Positions 34,005-42,998 of a DNA stretch of 64,000 bases are shown piece after piece. A program made the translations under genes and the position numbers. Positions within the stretch are counted from its first letter, which is position 1. Each line of letters opens with the position of its first letter. This DNA comes from JAICNG01 sp035249985 (GTDB lineage: Bacteria; Gemmatimonadota; Gemmatimonadetes; Gemmatimonadales; Gemmatimonadaceae), in assembly GCA_035249985.1 (NCBI GenBank), contig DATFFP010000028.1:1-64000 (forward strand), in the 5' to 3' direction. The notes under the pieces are model-generated. The model was not told the DNA's origin. It did no database searches and was given only the letters and a program-made list of their open reading frames with translations.

Positions 34005-35534
34005 TCAAGTATGGTGTGCGGTCGTGCTCGCTTCTAGCGCGCGCCGAGCCATGCTGATGGCCAGGAGCAGGGCGCGCGCCTTGTTCTCCGTCTCCTCCCA
34101 CTCACGCTCGGGGATGGAGTCCGCAACGATGCCGGCGCCAGCCGAGACAGAGGCGACTCCCCCCGCGATAACGCAGGTGCGGATCGTAATCGCGAGATCC
34201 ATGCGCGTCGCGCCGGCGGCGATGTAACCGATTGCCCCGGCGTAGGGGCCGCGCCGCTCCGGCTCGAGCTCGTCGATGATCTCCATCGCGCGCACTTTGG
34301 GTGCGCCGGTCATCGTGCCGGCCGGAAAGGTCGCTCGCAGCGCATCCAGCGCGTCGTGCTCCGTCCGGAGCGCCCCATCCACCTGGCTGACGAGATGCAG
34401 CACGTGGCTGTAGCGCTCCACGCCGAAGAGCTCACTCACTTCGACCGAGCCGAATCGCGCCACCCGGCCGACGTCGTTGCGACCCAAATCGACCAGCATG
34501 ATGTGCTCGGCACGCTCCTTCTCATCGGCGAGCAGCTCCGCCGCCAGCGCCGCATCCTCGTCAGGCGTCAGCCCTCTGGGACGGGTGCCGGCGATCGGCC
34601 GCACCGTGAGACGTCCGTTGGCCACGCGCACCAGCAGCTCGGGGCTCGATCCCACCAGCTCGAGACCGTCGAGCACCAGGTGAAACATGTACGGCGAAGG
34701 ATTGAGCGCTCGCAGCGCGCGGTACAGCGTCGCGGGCTCGAAGTCGAGCGGCATCTCGAGGCGCCGCGCCAGCAGAACCTGAAAGGCATCGCCGGCGAGG
34801 ATGTACTCCTTGATGCGTCGCACGCCGGCCTCGAAGTCCGAGCGGCTGATCGAGGTTCCCGGCGGGGGCATTGCTCCGGGGCCTTCGACTTCGAGCGCGG
34901 GGAGATCGACCGGCGCTCGCAGTCGCGCGGCGAGCGCGTCGATCTCCTGGTCCGCCTCGTCGTACCGCGAGCGGAGCGCGCGATCGTCGAGGGAGGACTC
35001 CACCGGAACGCCGATCACGATGCGCGCGCGCGCGCGCAGGTTGTCGATGATGACGACCGCGCGCGTCAGGACCATCAGGGCATCAGGTACGTCCAGTGCT
35101 CGGCGGGGCGGGTGTGGGAGCCGCTCGATGAGTCGCACGACGTCGTAGCCGAAATATCCGACGGCGCCGCCCCAGAATGCACCGAGCTCGGGAACCGTCG
35201 CAGGCTCGTACGCCCGAAGCCTCGCTCCGAGGTCCGCGATGGGGTCCGCCGGGCGGCGCTCTCCGTGCCATCCGCGCTCAGGGTGCCATTCGTCGACGAC
35301 GCCATCGCGAAGCCGCCATGCGCCGGCCGGCTCCGTGCCGAGGAACGTATAGCGCGCCCACGTCTCTCCGCCGGCAGGAGCGGACTCGAGCAGAAACGCG
35401 AACGGCCCGCGGCGGAGCTTGGCGAACGCCGAGACGGGCGTGTCGGTATCGAGCAGCACGTCGCGCCAAACGGGGATGAGCGTGCGTTCGCGCTCCGCGC
35501 TGCGCGCGAGTGCGAGAAAACGCTCCGACGTCAC
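34005..35534 (-). CDS. trpE: Anthranilate synthase component I (TrpE-like)
   Basis: From GTG 35534 the protein has 509 residues, the normal TrpE size. The open frame continues upstream, but it would run into the divergent barrel gene. FAFLLESAP matches the LLES tryptophan-feedback site. The chorismate-binding domain shows SSPELLVR, GTRPRGLTPDED, DLGRNDVGRVA, PAGTMTGAPKVRAMEII and GAGIVADSIPEREWEET. The LLES motif favours TrpE over PabB. The partner glutaminase TrpG is not in the window. FHA-cyclase, kinase and GT9 genes follow closely on the same strand. Confidence 0.87.
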   Translation of the reverse strand: MTSERFLALARSAERERTLIPVWRDVLLDTDTPVSAFAKLRRGPFAFLLESAPAGGETWARYTFLGTEPAGAWRLRDGVVDEWHPERGWHGERRPADPIADLGARLRAYEPATVPELGAFWGGAVGYFGYDVVRLIERLPHPPRRALDVPDALMVLTRAVVIIDNLRARARIVIGVPVESSLDDRALRSRYDEADQEIDALAARLRAPVDLPALEVEGPGAMPPPGTSISRSDFEAGVRRIKEYILAGDAFQVLLARRLEMPLDFEPATLYRALRALNPSPYMFHLVLDGLELVGSSPELLVRVANGRLTVRPIAGTRPRGLTPDEDAALAAELLADEKERAEHIMLVDLGRNDVGRVARFGSVEVSELFGVERYSHVLHLVSQVDGALRTEHDALDALRATFPAGTMTGAPKVRAMEIIDELEPERRGPYAGAIGYIAAGATRMDLAITIRTCVIAGGVASVSAGAGIVADSIPEREWEETENKARALLLAISMARRALEASTTAHHT

Positions 35535-35582
35535 TGATCGCGCGCTTGCCGCGCGATGCACGCACCGCGATATTCGCTCGTC

Positions 35583-37658
35583 ATGCTCCGCTTTTTCGCG
35601 GCGATGGCAGCCGCGTGCTGTCTCCTGGGGCCGCTCGTCACGCCCGTGAGGGCGCAATCAGAGTGGAACGATGCGCGAACAATGGCGCTCGTGCATCGCG
35701 CGACCGAGCTCCGCGAGCGCCAGCTCGCCGACACGGCGCTGCACGACTGGCGCGCCATCGCGCGCGGCTATGTCACCTTTCTCGCTCAACTCGGTGAGGG
35801 CTTCACCGAGCCGCCGAAGGTCATCAAGGCGGACGAGCTCGCCCTGGAAGTGTACTGGCGCTCGCCCGGGCTGAGCAAGCAGCGCATCATCGGACGACGC
35901 GATACCCTCCTGCTCCCGACGGACATTGCGTACCATCGGGACCACCTCGGCATCGTCCAGAACAACTTCCCCGAGGTCATTCGCCTCGGGGATGGCGACG
36001 AGGTCCGCGATGTCCCGCATCCGCTCAGTCCGCGCGGCCTGTCCGTGTACGAGTTCGCCATCGGCGACTCGATCGAGATGCGCCTGCCCGATCGCACCAT
36101 CGCCGTGGCGATCGTGCGCGTCCGACCGACCGACGATACGCAGCCGCGCGTCGTGGGGGCGCTGTTCATCGAGCGCGAGAGCGCCCAGCTCGTCCGAATG
36201 GCATTCAACTTCACGCGCGCCGCGTTCGTGGATCGGCAGCTCGAGGATCTCGCGATCGTGCTCGACAACGCGCTCGTGTCGGGCACGTTCTGGCTCCCAC
36301 GGCGTCAGGAGATCGAGATCCGGCGCGCTGGGACGTGGATGGATTTCCCCGTTCGCGGGATCATCCGGGGGCGGTGGGAGATCTGCTGTCACGATGTGAA
36401 CACCGGCCTGGACCTCGCGCTGTTCAACGGGCCGGAGATCGTGCAGGCGCCGCAGCGCGTGATGGAGGCCCATCGCTGGGGCGGCGCGATTCTGGATTCG
36501 CTGCCACCCGACGTGCGTGCGCCCACCGATCCCGAGGTGCGGATCATCCAGGAGGAGGCGCGGCGACTGGTTCGGGCGCAGGCGCTTGCCCGGAGTCGCC
36601 AGGCGACGGTGGCGGCGCGCGGAATCTCCGACGTGGCCCGGGTTCGCCGCGCGGAAGGCCTCGCGCTTGGCGCCGGAATCTCCCGCGCCCTCGGCGGCGG
36701 GGTGCGCACTACCCTCCAGGTGCGGTACGGGCTGGATGATGAGCAGCTCAAGGCGCGAGTGGGAATCTCGTGGATGCGCGCGAGCGGCGTCGGTCTGCGC
36801 CTGTTCGCCGAACGGGACTATCGCGACGCCGGTGACATCGTGGAGCGGTCGGGACTCGTGAACTCCATCGCGGCCCAGGAGTTCGGCAGTGACGCGACGG
36901 AGCCGTTCGACGTGCGGAGCGTGGGCCTCGCCGCGGAGCTGGGGACCGCGTTAGGCATGGGCTGGCGCCTTACCGGCGCGTACGAGCGCCACGAGGCCGT
37001 CGAAGTCGTGGCTACGCCGTCTCGTGGGACCTACGAGCCGGTCATCGATGCGCTGGACGGCCGCGCTGCTCGCGTGGCACTCGCCTTCGATCGACCGGCG
37101 TCGCTGTTCATCGCGGGGACCGAGCTCCGTCTGCACGGGGAGCTCCGCGCGATGTGGTTCCAGCCGCACGCGTTGTCACTGGGCGAGCCGGGAACGGTTC
37201 GGCTCTTCGTCGATGGCGCGATCGAGCGCCCCGTGGGAAGCCACCGGCTCATCTCGCGCACGACGTTCGCCGCCGTGGAGGCGATGCCGGGTGTGGTTCC
37301 GCCGCAGGAATTGGTGTATCTGGGTGGACCGGTGAGTGGACCGGGATACAGCTACCACGAGCTCGTGGGCGAGATCGGAGGTAGCCAGCGTCTCGAGTGG
37401 CGCATCCCCGCACCCTTCCTTGCCATCCCATTGGGACGGTTCGGCGAGGCGCCTCCGCGCATGACGCTCGCGCCTTTTGCCAATGTCGTTTTCCTCGCCC
37501 GCGCGCGTCCCGAGCGCCCGGCTGGTTGGTATCCGAGCGTCGGCACCGGCGCTCTCCTGTTCTTCGACGCCGTGCGGCTCGACGTGGGACGGGGCCTGCG
37601 TGATGGCCGGTGGACCTTCAACGTGGATGTGACGCCCGAATTGTGGCGGGTGATGTGA
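35583..37658 (+). CDS. Outer-membrane beta-barrel protein (BamA/surface-antigen-like)
   Basis: About 691 residues from ATG 35583 (ATG 35556 adds nine). A signal peptide ends near PVRAQ. Residues 40-290 are mixed and may form a periplasmic domain with beta-strands. The C-terminal half alternates hydrophobic and polar residues in about 10-residue strands (TTLQVRYGLD, GVGLRLFAERDY, LVYLGGPVSGPGYSYHEL), as in a 16-strand Omp85/surface-antigen barrel. No POTRA motif is certain. Function unknown. It is divergent from trpE, with 48 bases or fewer between starts. Confidence 0.7.
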   Translation: MLRFFAAMAAACCLLGPLVTPVRAQSEWNDARTMALVHRATELRERQLADTALHDWRAIARGYVTFLAQLGEGFTEPPKVIKADELALEVYWRSPGLSKQRIIGRRDTLLLPTDIAYHRDHLGIVQNNFPEVIRLGDGDEVRDVPHPLSPRGLSVYEFAIGDSIEMRLPDRTIAVAIVRVRPTDDTQPRVVGALFIERESAQLVRMAFNFTRAAFVDRQLEDLAIVLDNALVSGTFWLPRRQEIEIRRAGTWMDFPVRGIIRGRWEICCHDVNTGLDLALFNGPEIVQAPQRVMEAHRWGGAILDSLPPDVRAPTDPEVRIIQEEARRLVRAQALARSRQATVAARGISDVARVRRAEGLALGAGISRALGGGVRTTLQVRYGLDDEQLKARVGISWMRASGVGLRLFAERDYRDAGDIVERSGLVNSIAAQEFGSDATEPFDVRSVGLAAELGTALGMGWRLTGAYERHEAVEVVATPSRGTYEPVIDALDGRAARVALAFDRPASLFIAGTELRLHGELRAMWFQPHALSLGEPGTVRLFVDGAIERPVGSHRLISRTTFAAVEAMPGVVPPQELVYLGGPVSGPGYSYHELVGEIGGSQRLEWRIPAPFLAIPLGRFGEAPPRMTLAPFANVVFLARARPERPAGWYPSVGTGALLFFDAVRLDVGRGLRDGRWTFNVDVTPELWRVM

Positions 37659-37762
37659 GAGGCAGAGGCGCTAAGGGCGCTAAGGGCGCTAAGGGCGCTG
37701 GGGTAATGGGCGATTCCATAGCGCCTCTAGCGCCTCTAGCGCCTTTAGCGCCTCTGATTCTC
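37659..37762. repeat. Palindrome of 9-bp words, family E, copy 1
   Basis: The left arm (37659-37699) repeats GGCGCTAAG four times, starting on the base after the barrel gene's TGA. The right arm (37720-37762) is the complement with CTCTAGCGC units. The spacer is 20 bases. Folding would give a stem of about 40 bp. The 90 bases between it and the PilB start hold nothing else I can name. Confidence 0.85.
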
Positions 37763-37851
37763 AATATCTCGTTTCGGTCTTCGATCGTCTAAGTTACGGC
37801 CGGGTGCCCGTATGCGACTCGGCGCTCACCTCCTGGCCCCACCCCTGCCCG

Positions 37852-40146
37852 ATGGCGAACGCGCCCTCGGTCCCCGTTGGAGCTGCCGTGCCGAAGGGTC
37901 ACGTTCGCGACGAATGGCTGTTGCCCACGCTGGAGACGCTCCTCTCGAAGGAGACGGTCGGCGTGCTGAAAACCGCTGCCCAGGACAGCTACTGGGAGAC
38001 GGCGGTACGTCGCGGATTCATCAGCGATGATGAGATTCTGACGGCGCTGGCGTCGCGCTTCCACATGAAGATCGCGAATATCTCACTCGCGACTCCGCAG
38101 GCGCGCGAGCACGTTCCCGAATCGTTGGCGCGCAAGTACCGCATCATCCCACTGACGATCAGCGACTCGGCGCTCGAGATCGCGACCGCCGATCCACACG
38201 ATCTCGACTGCGAGCGCACGCTGGCGTTTGCGACCGGCCGCACGGTGAAAATGTCGCTCGCCGCACCGACGAAGATCGCCGAGCGGCTCGATGAGCTGTA
38301 CCGGCCGGAGAACGTCGTCTCGAAGATTCTCGAGAACGTCAGTGCCAACTACGACATCCAGGCGATCGCCGACGTGCAGGCGCAGGACGACATGGAGCTC
38401 GGCAACGAGAAGGCGTCGTCGGAGCGTCCGATCATTCGGCTCGTCGATCACATCTTCGCCGAGGGGATCACCTCGCGCGCGAGCGACATTCACCTCGAGC
38501 CGGAAGAAGGCGGGGTGGCGGTTCGGTATCGCATCGACGGTGTGCTGCGGCAGACGATGGTCCTGCCCCGGGCTGCCGGAATCCCCCTCGTGTCGCGCAT
38601 CAAGATCATGTCGGGGCTCGACATCGCCGACCGCCTCCGTCCGCAGGACGGCCGCGCTCGCGTGGCAGTGAACGGCGTCCCGATCGACCTTCGCGTGTCG
38701 ACGCTGCCTGCGTCGCAGGGGGAAAAAGTCGTCGTGCGCATTCTCGACACGCGCGCGACCGTGCTCTCGCTCGACGGCATGGGTCTTCGCACCGACGAGC
38801 TCGACCGCATCAAGCGACTGCTCGAAATGCGCGAGGGCGTCATTCTCGTCACCGGCCCCACCGGATCGGGCAAGACGACGACACTCTACTCGGCCCTTCG
38901 CCAGATCCAGTCGCGCGGCGTCAACATCGTCACCGTCGAAGATCCGGTCGAGTATCGCTTGCAAGGTGTCGTTCAGGTGCAGGTGCATGAGAAGGCGGGA
39001 CTCACGTTCGCCGCGGCGCTTCGATCGATTCTGCGTCAGGACCCCGACGTGGTGCTCGTCGGAGAGGTGCGCGATCGCGAGACGGCGGCGACCGCCGTAC
39101 AGGCGTCGCTCACCGGCCACCTCGTGCTCACGACGCTCCACACCATCGACGCCGCCAGCTCGATCACGCGCCTCACCGACATCGGCGTCGAGAGCTACAA
39201 GCTGGCGGCTGCGCTCAAGGGCATCATCGCGCAGCGGCTCCTCCGGCGCGTGTGCCCGCAATGCCGCGAAGTCTGGATGGATCCCATTCCTGACCGCCTC
39301 CGCCCGTGGATCCCGGCGGGAACGGCGCTCTTCAGAGCCGCGGGGTGCGACCACTGTTCTCAGACGGGATACCGCGGCCGCATGGCCGTCGTGGAGGTCC
39401 TCGTCTCGAATCCCGAGGTGGAGCGGCGGATCTCAGCGGGCGAAAGCGTCGATCGCGTGGCGGACGCGGCACGCGAAGGCGGAATGCGATCGCTGTGGGA
39501 ATCCGGTGTGAGTCGTGTGATCGGGGGCGAGACGACGATCGAAGAGCTGCTCCGTGTGCTGGAGGTTCCGCAAGACGACCCCTCACGCCCCTCGACCTCG
39601 CGCCCTGCGGGCTCACCACCGGGGCGAAAGGGGAAAGCGTCGCGCGACAGCGCGCAGGGAAGCCCGCGAACGCCGCAGCCGGAGGCGGGTCCGACCACCG
39701 TTGCTCACGATGCGGCCTTCGAGCTGCTCGATGATCTCACGCCGCAGGCGAAGACGCGACGTGACCACGCGACGGTGCTGCTGGTGGAGGACGAGGAACC
39801 GCTTCGGCGCATCCTGCGTGAGCTTCTCGAGCGAGAAGGCTTCACCGTCCTCGAAGCGAGCGACGGGGTGCTCGCGCTCGACGAGGTAGACCGGGGCGCG
39901 CCCGACATCGTCGTGCTCGACCTCAATCTCCCTCGGCTCGACGGGTACGGCGTCCTCAGTCATTTGCGGGCTCGTCAGGCAACATCCACGCTGCCAGTCA
40001 TCGTCTTGACCGCCAAGGGCGATGAGGACAGCGAAGTGCGCGTCTTCGAATACGGCGCCAGCGACTTTCTCACGAAGCCGTTCCGTCCGCGCGCGCTGAG
40101 TGCGCGCATCAACGCCCTGCTCGGGCGCGCTCGTCAGGTGGATTGA
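37852..40146 (+). CDS. PilB/GspE-type secretion ATPase fused to a receiver domain
   Basis: Starting at ATG 37852 (ATG 37804 is an alternative), this is a 764-residue fusion. The N-terminal domain and the ATPase core are those of PilB/GspE, which powers type IV pilus or type II secretion assembly. Walker A is GPTGSGKTT, the Asp box is DPVEYRLQG, and Walker B is PDVVLVGEVRD. A four-cysteine zinc site (CPQC and CDHC) follows. After a Pro/Ser/Arg-rich linker comes a full response-regulator receiver domain (VEDEEPLRRIL, phospho-Asp in VLDLNLPRLDGYG, TAKG, KPF). The fusion suggests assembly is tuned by phosphorylation. No other pilus genes are adjacent. Confidence 0.88.
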   Translation: MANAPSVPVGAAVPKGHVRDEWLLPTLETLLSKETVGVLKTAAQDSYWETAVRRGFISDDEILTALASRFHMKIANISLATPQAREHVPESLARKYRIIPLTISDSALEIATADPHDLDCERTLAFATGRTVKMSLAAPTKIAERLDELYRPENVVSKILENVSANYDIQAIADVQAQDDMELGNEKASSERPIIRLVDHIFAEGITSRASDIHLEPEEGGVAVRYRIDGVLRQTMVLPRAAGIPLVSRIKIMSGLDIADRLRPQDGRARVAVNGVPIDLRVSTLPASQGEKVVVRILDTRATVLSLDGMGLRTDELDRIKRLLEMREGVILVTGPTGSGKTTTLYSALRQIQSRGVNIVTVEDPVEYRLQGVVQVQVHEKAGLTFAAALRSILRQDPDVVLVGEVRDRETAATAVQASLTGHLVLTTLHTIDAASSITRLTDIGVESYKLAAALKGIIAQRLLRRVCPQCREVWMDPIPDRLRPWIPAGTALFRAAGCDHCSQTGYRGRMAVVEVLVSNPEVERRISAGESVDRVADAAREGGMRSLWESGVSRVIGGETTIEELLRVLEVPQDDPSRPSTSRPAGSPPGRKGKASRDSAQGSPRTPQPEAGPTTVAHDAAFELLDDLTPQAKTRRDHATVLLVEDEEPLRRILRELLEREGFTVLEASDGVLALDEVDRGAPDIVVLDLNLPRLDGYGVLSHLRARQATSTLPVIVLTAKGDEDSEVRVFEYGASDFLTKPFRPRALSARINALLGRARQVD

Positions 40147-40613
40147 GCGACCCGACCACGGTTCGCGCAGGCGTCGTCGACGTCTTCGTGCTGCGACGTC
40201 GCGCTGGGGAGTGGGACGCGCTCGTCCTCGAGCGGGCGCCGGGTGTGCGCTGTCCCGGCGCGTGGGAGACCGTGCACGGCACCATCGAGCCGGGGGAGCG
40301 TCCCGAGGACGCGGCCATCAGGGAGGTCCGCGAGGAGACCGGCCTTCTCATCGCCCGCCTGTACAACGTCACCGTGCAGCCATTCTACCTGCACCAGCAA
40401 AGCACGGTGATGCTCGCCGTCGTGTTCGCCGCCGTCGTCACGGACGCGCCGCTGCAGCTCAGCCTCGAGCACACACGCGCCGAGTGGCTTTCGATCGCGG
40501 ACGCCGAGCGCCGCTTCGCGTGGCCCCGCGAGCGCGCCAACGTGCGCGATGCGGCGGAATTGCTGAAGGGCGGTGACGCGGGGAAAGTGGAGGACGTTCT
40601 CCGGGTCAAGTGA
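40143..40613 (+). CDS. Nudix hydrolase
   Basis: A 156-residue protein with a complete Nudix box, GTIEPGERPEDAAIREVREE followed by TGL (G-x5-E-x7-RE-x2-EE-x-G). Nudix enzymes hydrolyse a nucleoside diphosphate linked to another group, and the box does not identify the substrate. The VLERAPGVRCPGAWETVHG lead-in resembles the dATP/dinucleoside-phosphate hydrolase type. The TTG start overlaps the PilB fusion gene as TTGA. A heptad palindrome begins 7 bases after the stop. Confidence 0.88.
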   Translation: MSDPTTVRAGVVDVFVLRRRAGEWDALVLERAPGVRCPGAWETVHGTIEPGERPEDAAIREVREETGLLIARLYNVTVQPFYLHQQSTVMLAVVFAAVVTDAPLQLSLEHTRAEWLSIADAERRFAWPRERANVRDAAELLKGGDAGKVEDVLRVK

Positions 40614-40620
40614 AGGTTTC

Positions 40621-40706
40621 GATTGCTGATTGCTGATTGCGGATTGCGAATGCATGCGACAACGAGTTACACGCAATCAGCAATCAGTAATCAGCAATCC
40701 GCAATC
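40621..40706. repeat. Heptad palindrome, family A, copy 2, between convergent stops
   Basis: The left arm is four GATTGCK units (40621-40648), and the right arm is about five units in the complement (40672-40706). The arms differ in unit number. The right arm reaches the first base of the acyltransferase stop codon, and the left starts 7 bases after the Nudix stop. It spans essentially the whole convergent gap. Confidence 0.88.
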
Positions 40707-41536
40707 TAGTCTCTCGGCCTTCTCACCGTCGCATACGCATCCGCCGGCGCGTTCGGCTTCACGCGCACGCTCTTCGCCGGAATCCCCACGTTCACATGGA
40801 AAGCGCGAACGTCCTTCGTGGCCACGGCCATGGCGCCGACCATTGCGTTCTGGCCAACGCGGACGCCGGCCAGCACCGTCGCGTGGTACGTGATGCGCAC
40901 GTCGTCCTCGAGCACCGTTTCCAGATCGGTGACGTCCTTCTGGTCGACGATGCTGTGCGTGTGCGAGTAGATGTTCGCGTAGTCGCTGATCGATACGCGG
41001 TTCCCGAGCACGATGCCGCCGCGGTCATCCAGCAGAACGTGGCGGTGCACGACGACATCGTCACCGACGTCGAGGTTGTAGCCGAAGGAGAACTCGACGA
41101 ACTGGAAGCACTTGAAGTTCGCGCCCACCCGCTTGAAGATCAGCGGCGCGAGCAAGCGGCGGAGACGCACGCCGACGTCGACGTTCTGGCCGCCGAGGAT
41201 CGTGCGATCGAACGAGTACCAAAGCCACAGGAGCGGCTTCACGCGCTGGAACTTCGCGTCATCACACTCGGCGTAATACTCCGGCTCGAGCGTGACGTTT
41301 CTCGGATCGAGTGCGAGCAGCGCGGCGCGCGTGGGGAGCGGAAGCGATTCGTCCTCCACCGCCGTTTCCCAGTTGCGGGCGTACTCAGGATAGGTGATCT
41401 CCGCCAGCGTCCGTCGACAAATCTCCGCGCGATCGGCGTCTGGGTGCCTCAATTCATCGGCGAGCTGTTCGAGCCAGGCCTCGATGGCCGGCGCGTGCGG
41501 CGCGCGTGTGAGAGCGCGGAGTGGACGAAGAACCAT
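40706..41536 (-). CDS. Hexapeptide-repeat (left-handed beta-helix) acyltransferase
   Basis: From ATG 41536 the protein has 276 residues. The open frame upstream runs into a repeat element and is rejected. The C-terminal half is a left-handed beta-helix of hexapeptide repeats (NLDVGDDVVVHRHVLLDDRG, ISDYANIYSHTHS, VRVGQNAMVGAMAVATKDV) with the catalytic His in SHTHS. This is the maltose/galactoside O-acetyltransferase and WcaF-like group. The N-terminal 100 residues are helical and unassigned. The substrate could be a cell-surface sugar, but the sequence does not say. Confidence 0.8.
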   Translation of the reverse strand: MVLRPLRALTRAPHAPAIEAWLEQLADELRHPDADRAEICRRTLAEITYPEYARNWETAVEDESLPLPTRAALLALDPRNVTLEPEYYAECDDAKFQRVKPLLWLWYSFDRTILGGQNVDVGVRLRRLLAPLIFKRVGANFKCFQFVEFSFGYNLDVGDDVVVHRHVLLDDRGGIVLGNRVSISDYANIYSHTHSIVDQKDVTDLETVLEDDVRITYHATVLAGVRVGQNAMVGAMAVATKDVRAFHVNVGIPAKSVRVKPNAPADAYATVRRPRD

Positions 41537-41574
41537 GGTAGTGGTACCGGTGGTAGCGTGGAAGACCTGGCGGA

Positions 41575-41732
41575 GTGCGAACTGCGAGCTGCGACCTGCG
41601 ACCTGCGCCAGCTGTTGAATGGCAATTGCCGTGTCCTTAGCGTTCTGGCGTTTAAATCCGCACTTTGGTGTCCGCTCGCAGTTCGCAGTTCGCAGCGCGC
41701 AGCGCGCAGCTCGCAGCTCGCATCTCGCAGTT
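41575..41732. repeat. Heptad palindrome, family F, copy 1, unequal arms
   Basis: The left arm has about five CTGCGAN units (41575-41609), and the right arm has eight (41673-41732). The spacer is 63 bases and AT-richer than its surroundings. The right arm includes the first bases of the stop codon of the lipoprotein gene. The unequal unit count points to unit-by-unit gain or loss. Confidence 0.85.
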
Positions 41733-42369
41733 AGGCGCCGGACCTGGCTGCCGCCCGGGATCGCACCAACGCACGCTCCCGCTCGATCCGGCGGAGGTTC
41801 GCCTCCCAGCCGGAGCTCGGTACACCCTGAACGGTTACGACGAGCGGAAGGTTCACGTCCACGCCATCGTCGAAGATGTAGATCGCCGTCTGTACACCCC
41901 GCTGCTCGAGACGCTGCTCGCCGAAGCCGGTGGTGAGCGGAACGATCGACAACGGCCGAAACACACGGCCGGCGCTGGTGATGATCACTTCTTCGGGCGA
42001 GAAGCGGGCGTCGGGTTGGACGCCATAGTAGGAGAAATACCACAGGCTCGGCTGACGCACGCCGTAGCGGCGCGCACGCTCATCGAGCTCGGCCTGGCGG
42101 CTCGTCACCAGCCCGTGCAGCCCGCGATACGAGTCCGGCGACAGCACCCGAATCACCGATTCATCGAGCGGAAGGGCGCGCACGAGAACCGACGGCAGCT
42201 GAATCCGCAGGGCAATGTCTTCCTGGTGGAGCGTCCCGAATCCAACGGGAAGGTCTGCCGCCGCCTGCTCCGGCGGCGTCGGATCGACGGGAGTGTCCGG
42301 CGCGCCACCGCCCGACGACGAGGCACATGCAAGCGTTGCCGCAAGCGACATCGACAGGAATACTCTCAC
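41731..42369 (-). CDS. Putative lipoprotein of unknown function (212 aa)
   Basis: A 212-residue protein with a short signal and lipobox TLAC (mature Cys near residue 15), followed by a Gly/Ser/Pro linker, so it is probably lipid-anchored. The remainder is a mixed alpha/beta domain with RIQLPSVLVRALPLDESVIR and RGVQTAIYIFDDGVDVN. I do not recognise it. It overlaps engB by 4 bases on the 5' side and so is expressed with the lon-engB run. Confidence 0.65.
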   Translation of the reverse strand: MRVFLSMSLAATLACASSSGGGAPDTPVDPTPPEQAAADLPVGFGTLHQEDIALRIQLPSVLVRALPLDESVIRVLSPDSYRGLHGLVTSRQAELDERARRYGVRQPSLWYFSYYGVQPDARFSPEEVIITSAGRVFRPLSIVPLTTGFGEQRLEQRGVQTAIYIFDDGVDVNLPLVVTVQGVPSSGWEANLRRIERERALVRSRAAARSGA

Positions 42370-42998
42370 TCGTCCCTCCAGGATGGCTGCGCGAGGAGCG
42401 CCACGAGAGCCTGCGCGAGCTCGTCACGACCTTCGCCCGTTCGAGCGCTGAAGGGAATGAGCTGCTCATCCTCGATGCCGAGCCGCGCGGCGAGTGACGC
42501 CAGCGTCTGACTCCGCTCAGCCTTCGAGAGCTTATCCACCTTGGTGGCCACGACGATCGTGGGTACCCCCACCGCGGCGAGAAAATCCAGCATCCGGAGA
42601 TCGTCATCGGATGGCGCGTGTCGCGCGTCGATGAGCTGCACCACGCCCCGGAGCTGCTCGCTCGTCTGCAGGTATCCTTCGATCAGCGGCCGCCACGCCT
42701 CACGCGCCGTCCTGGAGACACGCGCGTAGCCGTAGCCCGGGAGATCGACGAGGTGAAACGCGTCGTTCACGCGGAAAAAGTTGATCTCGCGCGTTTTCCC
42801 GGGCGTGGCGCTGACGCGCGCCAGCGCCTTCCGCTTGACGAGCTTGTTCAACAATGAAGACTTGCCGACGTTCGAGCGTCCGCTGAAGGCGATCTCGGGA
42901 AGCTCGCTCGCCGGTTTCCATCCAGTGACCGACGCCTGGCCGCCGAGGAACTCGAGCCGCCGGATGACGAGCGGATCGGCCTCGCGCGCGGTCGTCAT
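42366..42998 (-). CDS. engB: Ribosome-biogenesis GTPase EngB/YihA (YsxC)
   Basis: A 210-residue TrmE-Era-EngA-EngB GTPase needed for assembly of the large ribosomal subunit. G1 is GRSNVGKSSLLNKL, the switch region is TPGKTREINFF, G3 is DLPGYGYARV, G4 is ATKVDKLSKAE, and G5 is PFSAR. Its start overlaps the lon stop as TGATG. The lon-engB order follows the trigger factor and Clp genes, a conserved arrangement in many bacteria. Confidence 0.95.
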   Translation of the reverse strand: MTTAREADPLVIRRLEFLGGQASVTGWKPASELPEIAFSGRSNVGKSSLLNKLVKRKALARVSATPGKTREINFFRVNDAFHLVDLPGYGYARVSRTAREAWRPLIEGYLQTSEQLRGVVQLIDARHAPSDDDLRMLDFLAAVGVPTIVVATKVDKLSKAERSQTLASLAARLGIEDEQLIPFSARTGEGRDELAQALVALLAQPSWRDE

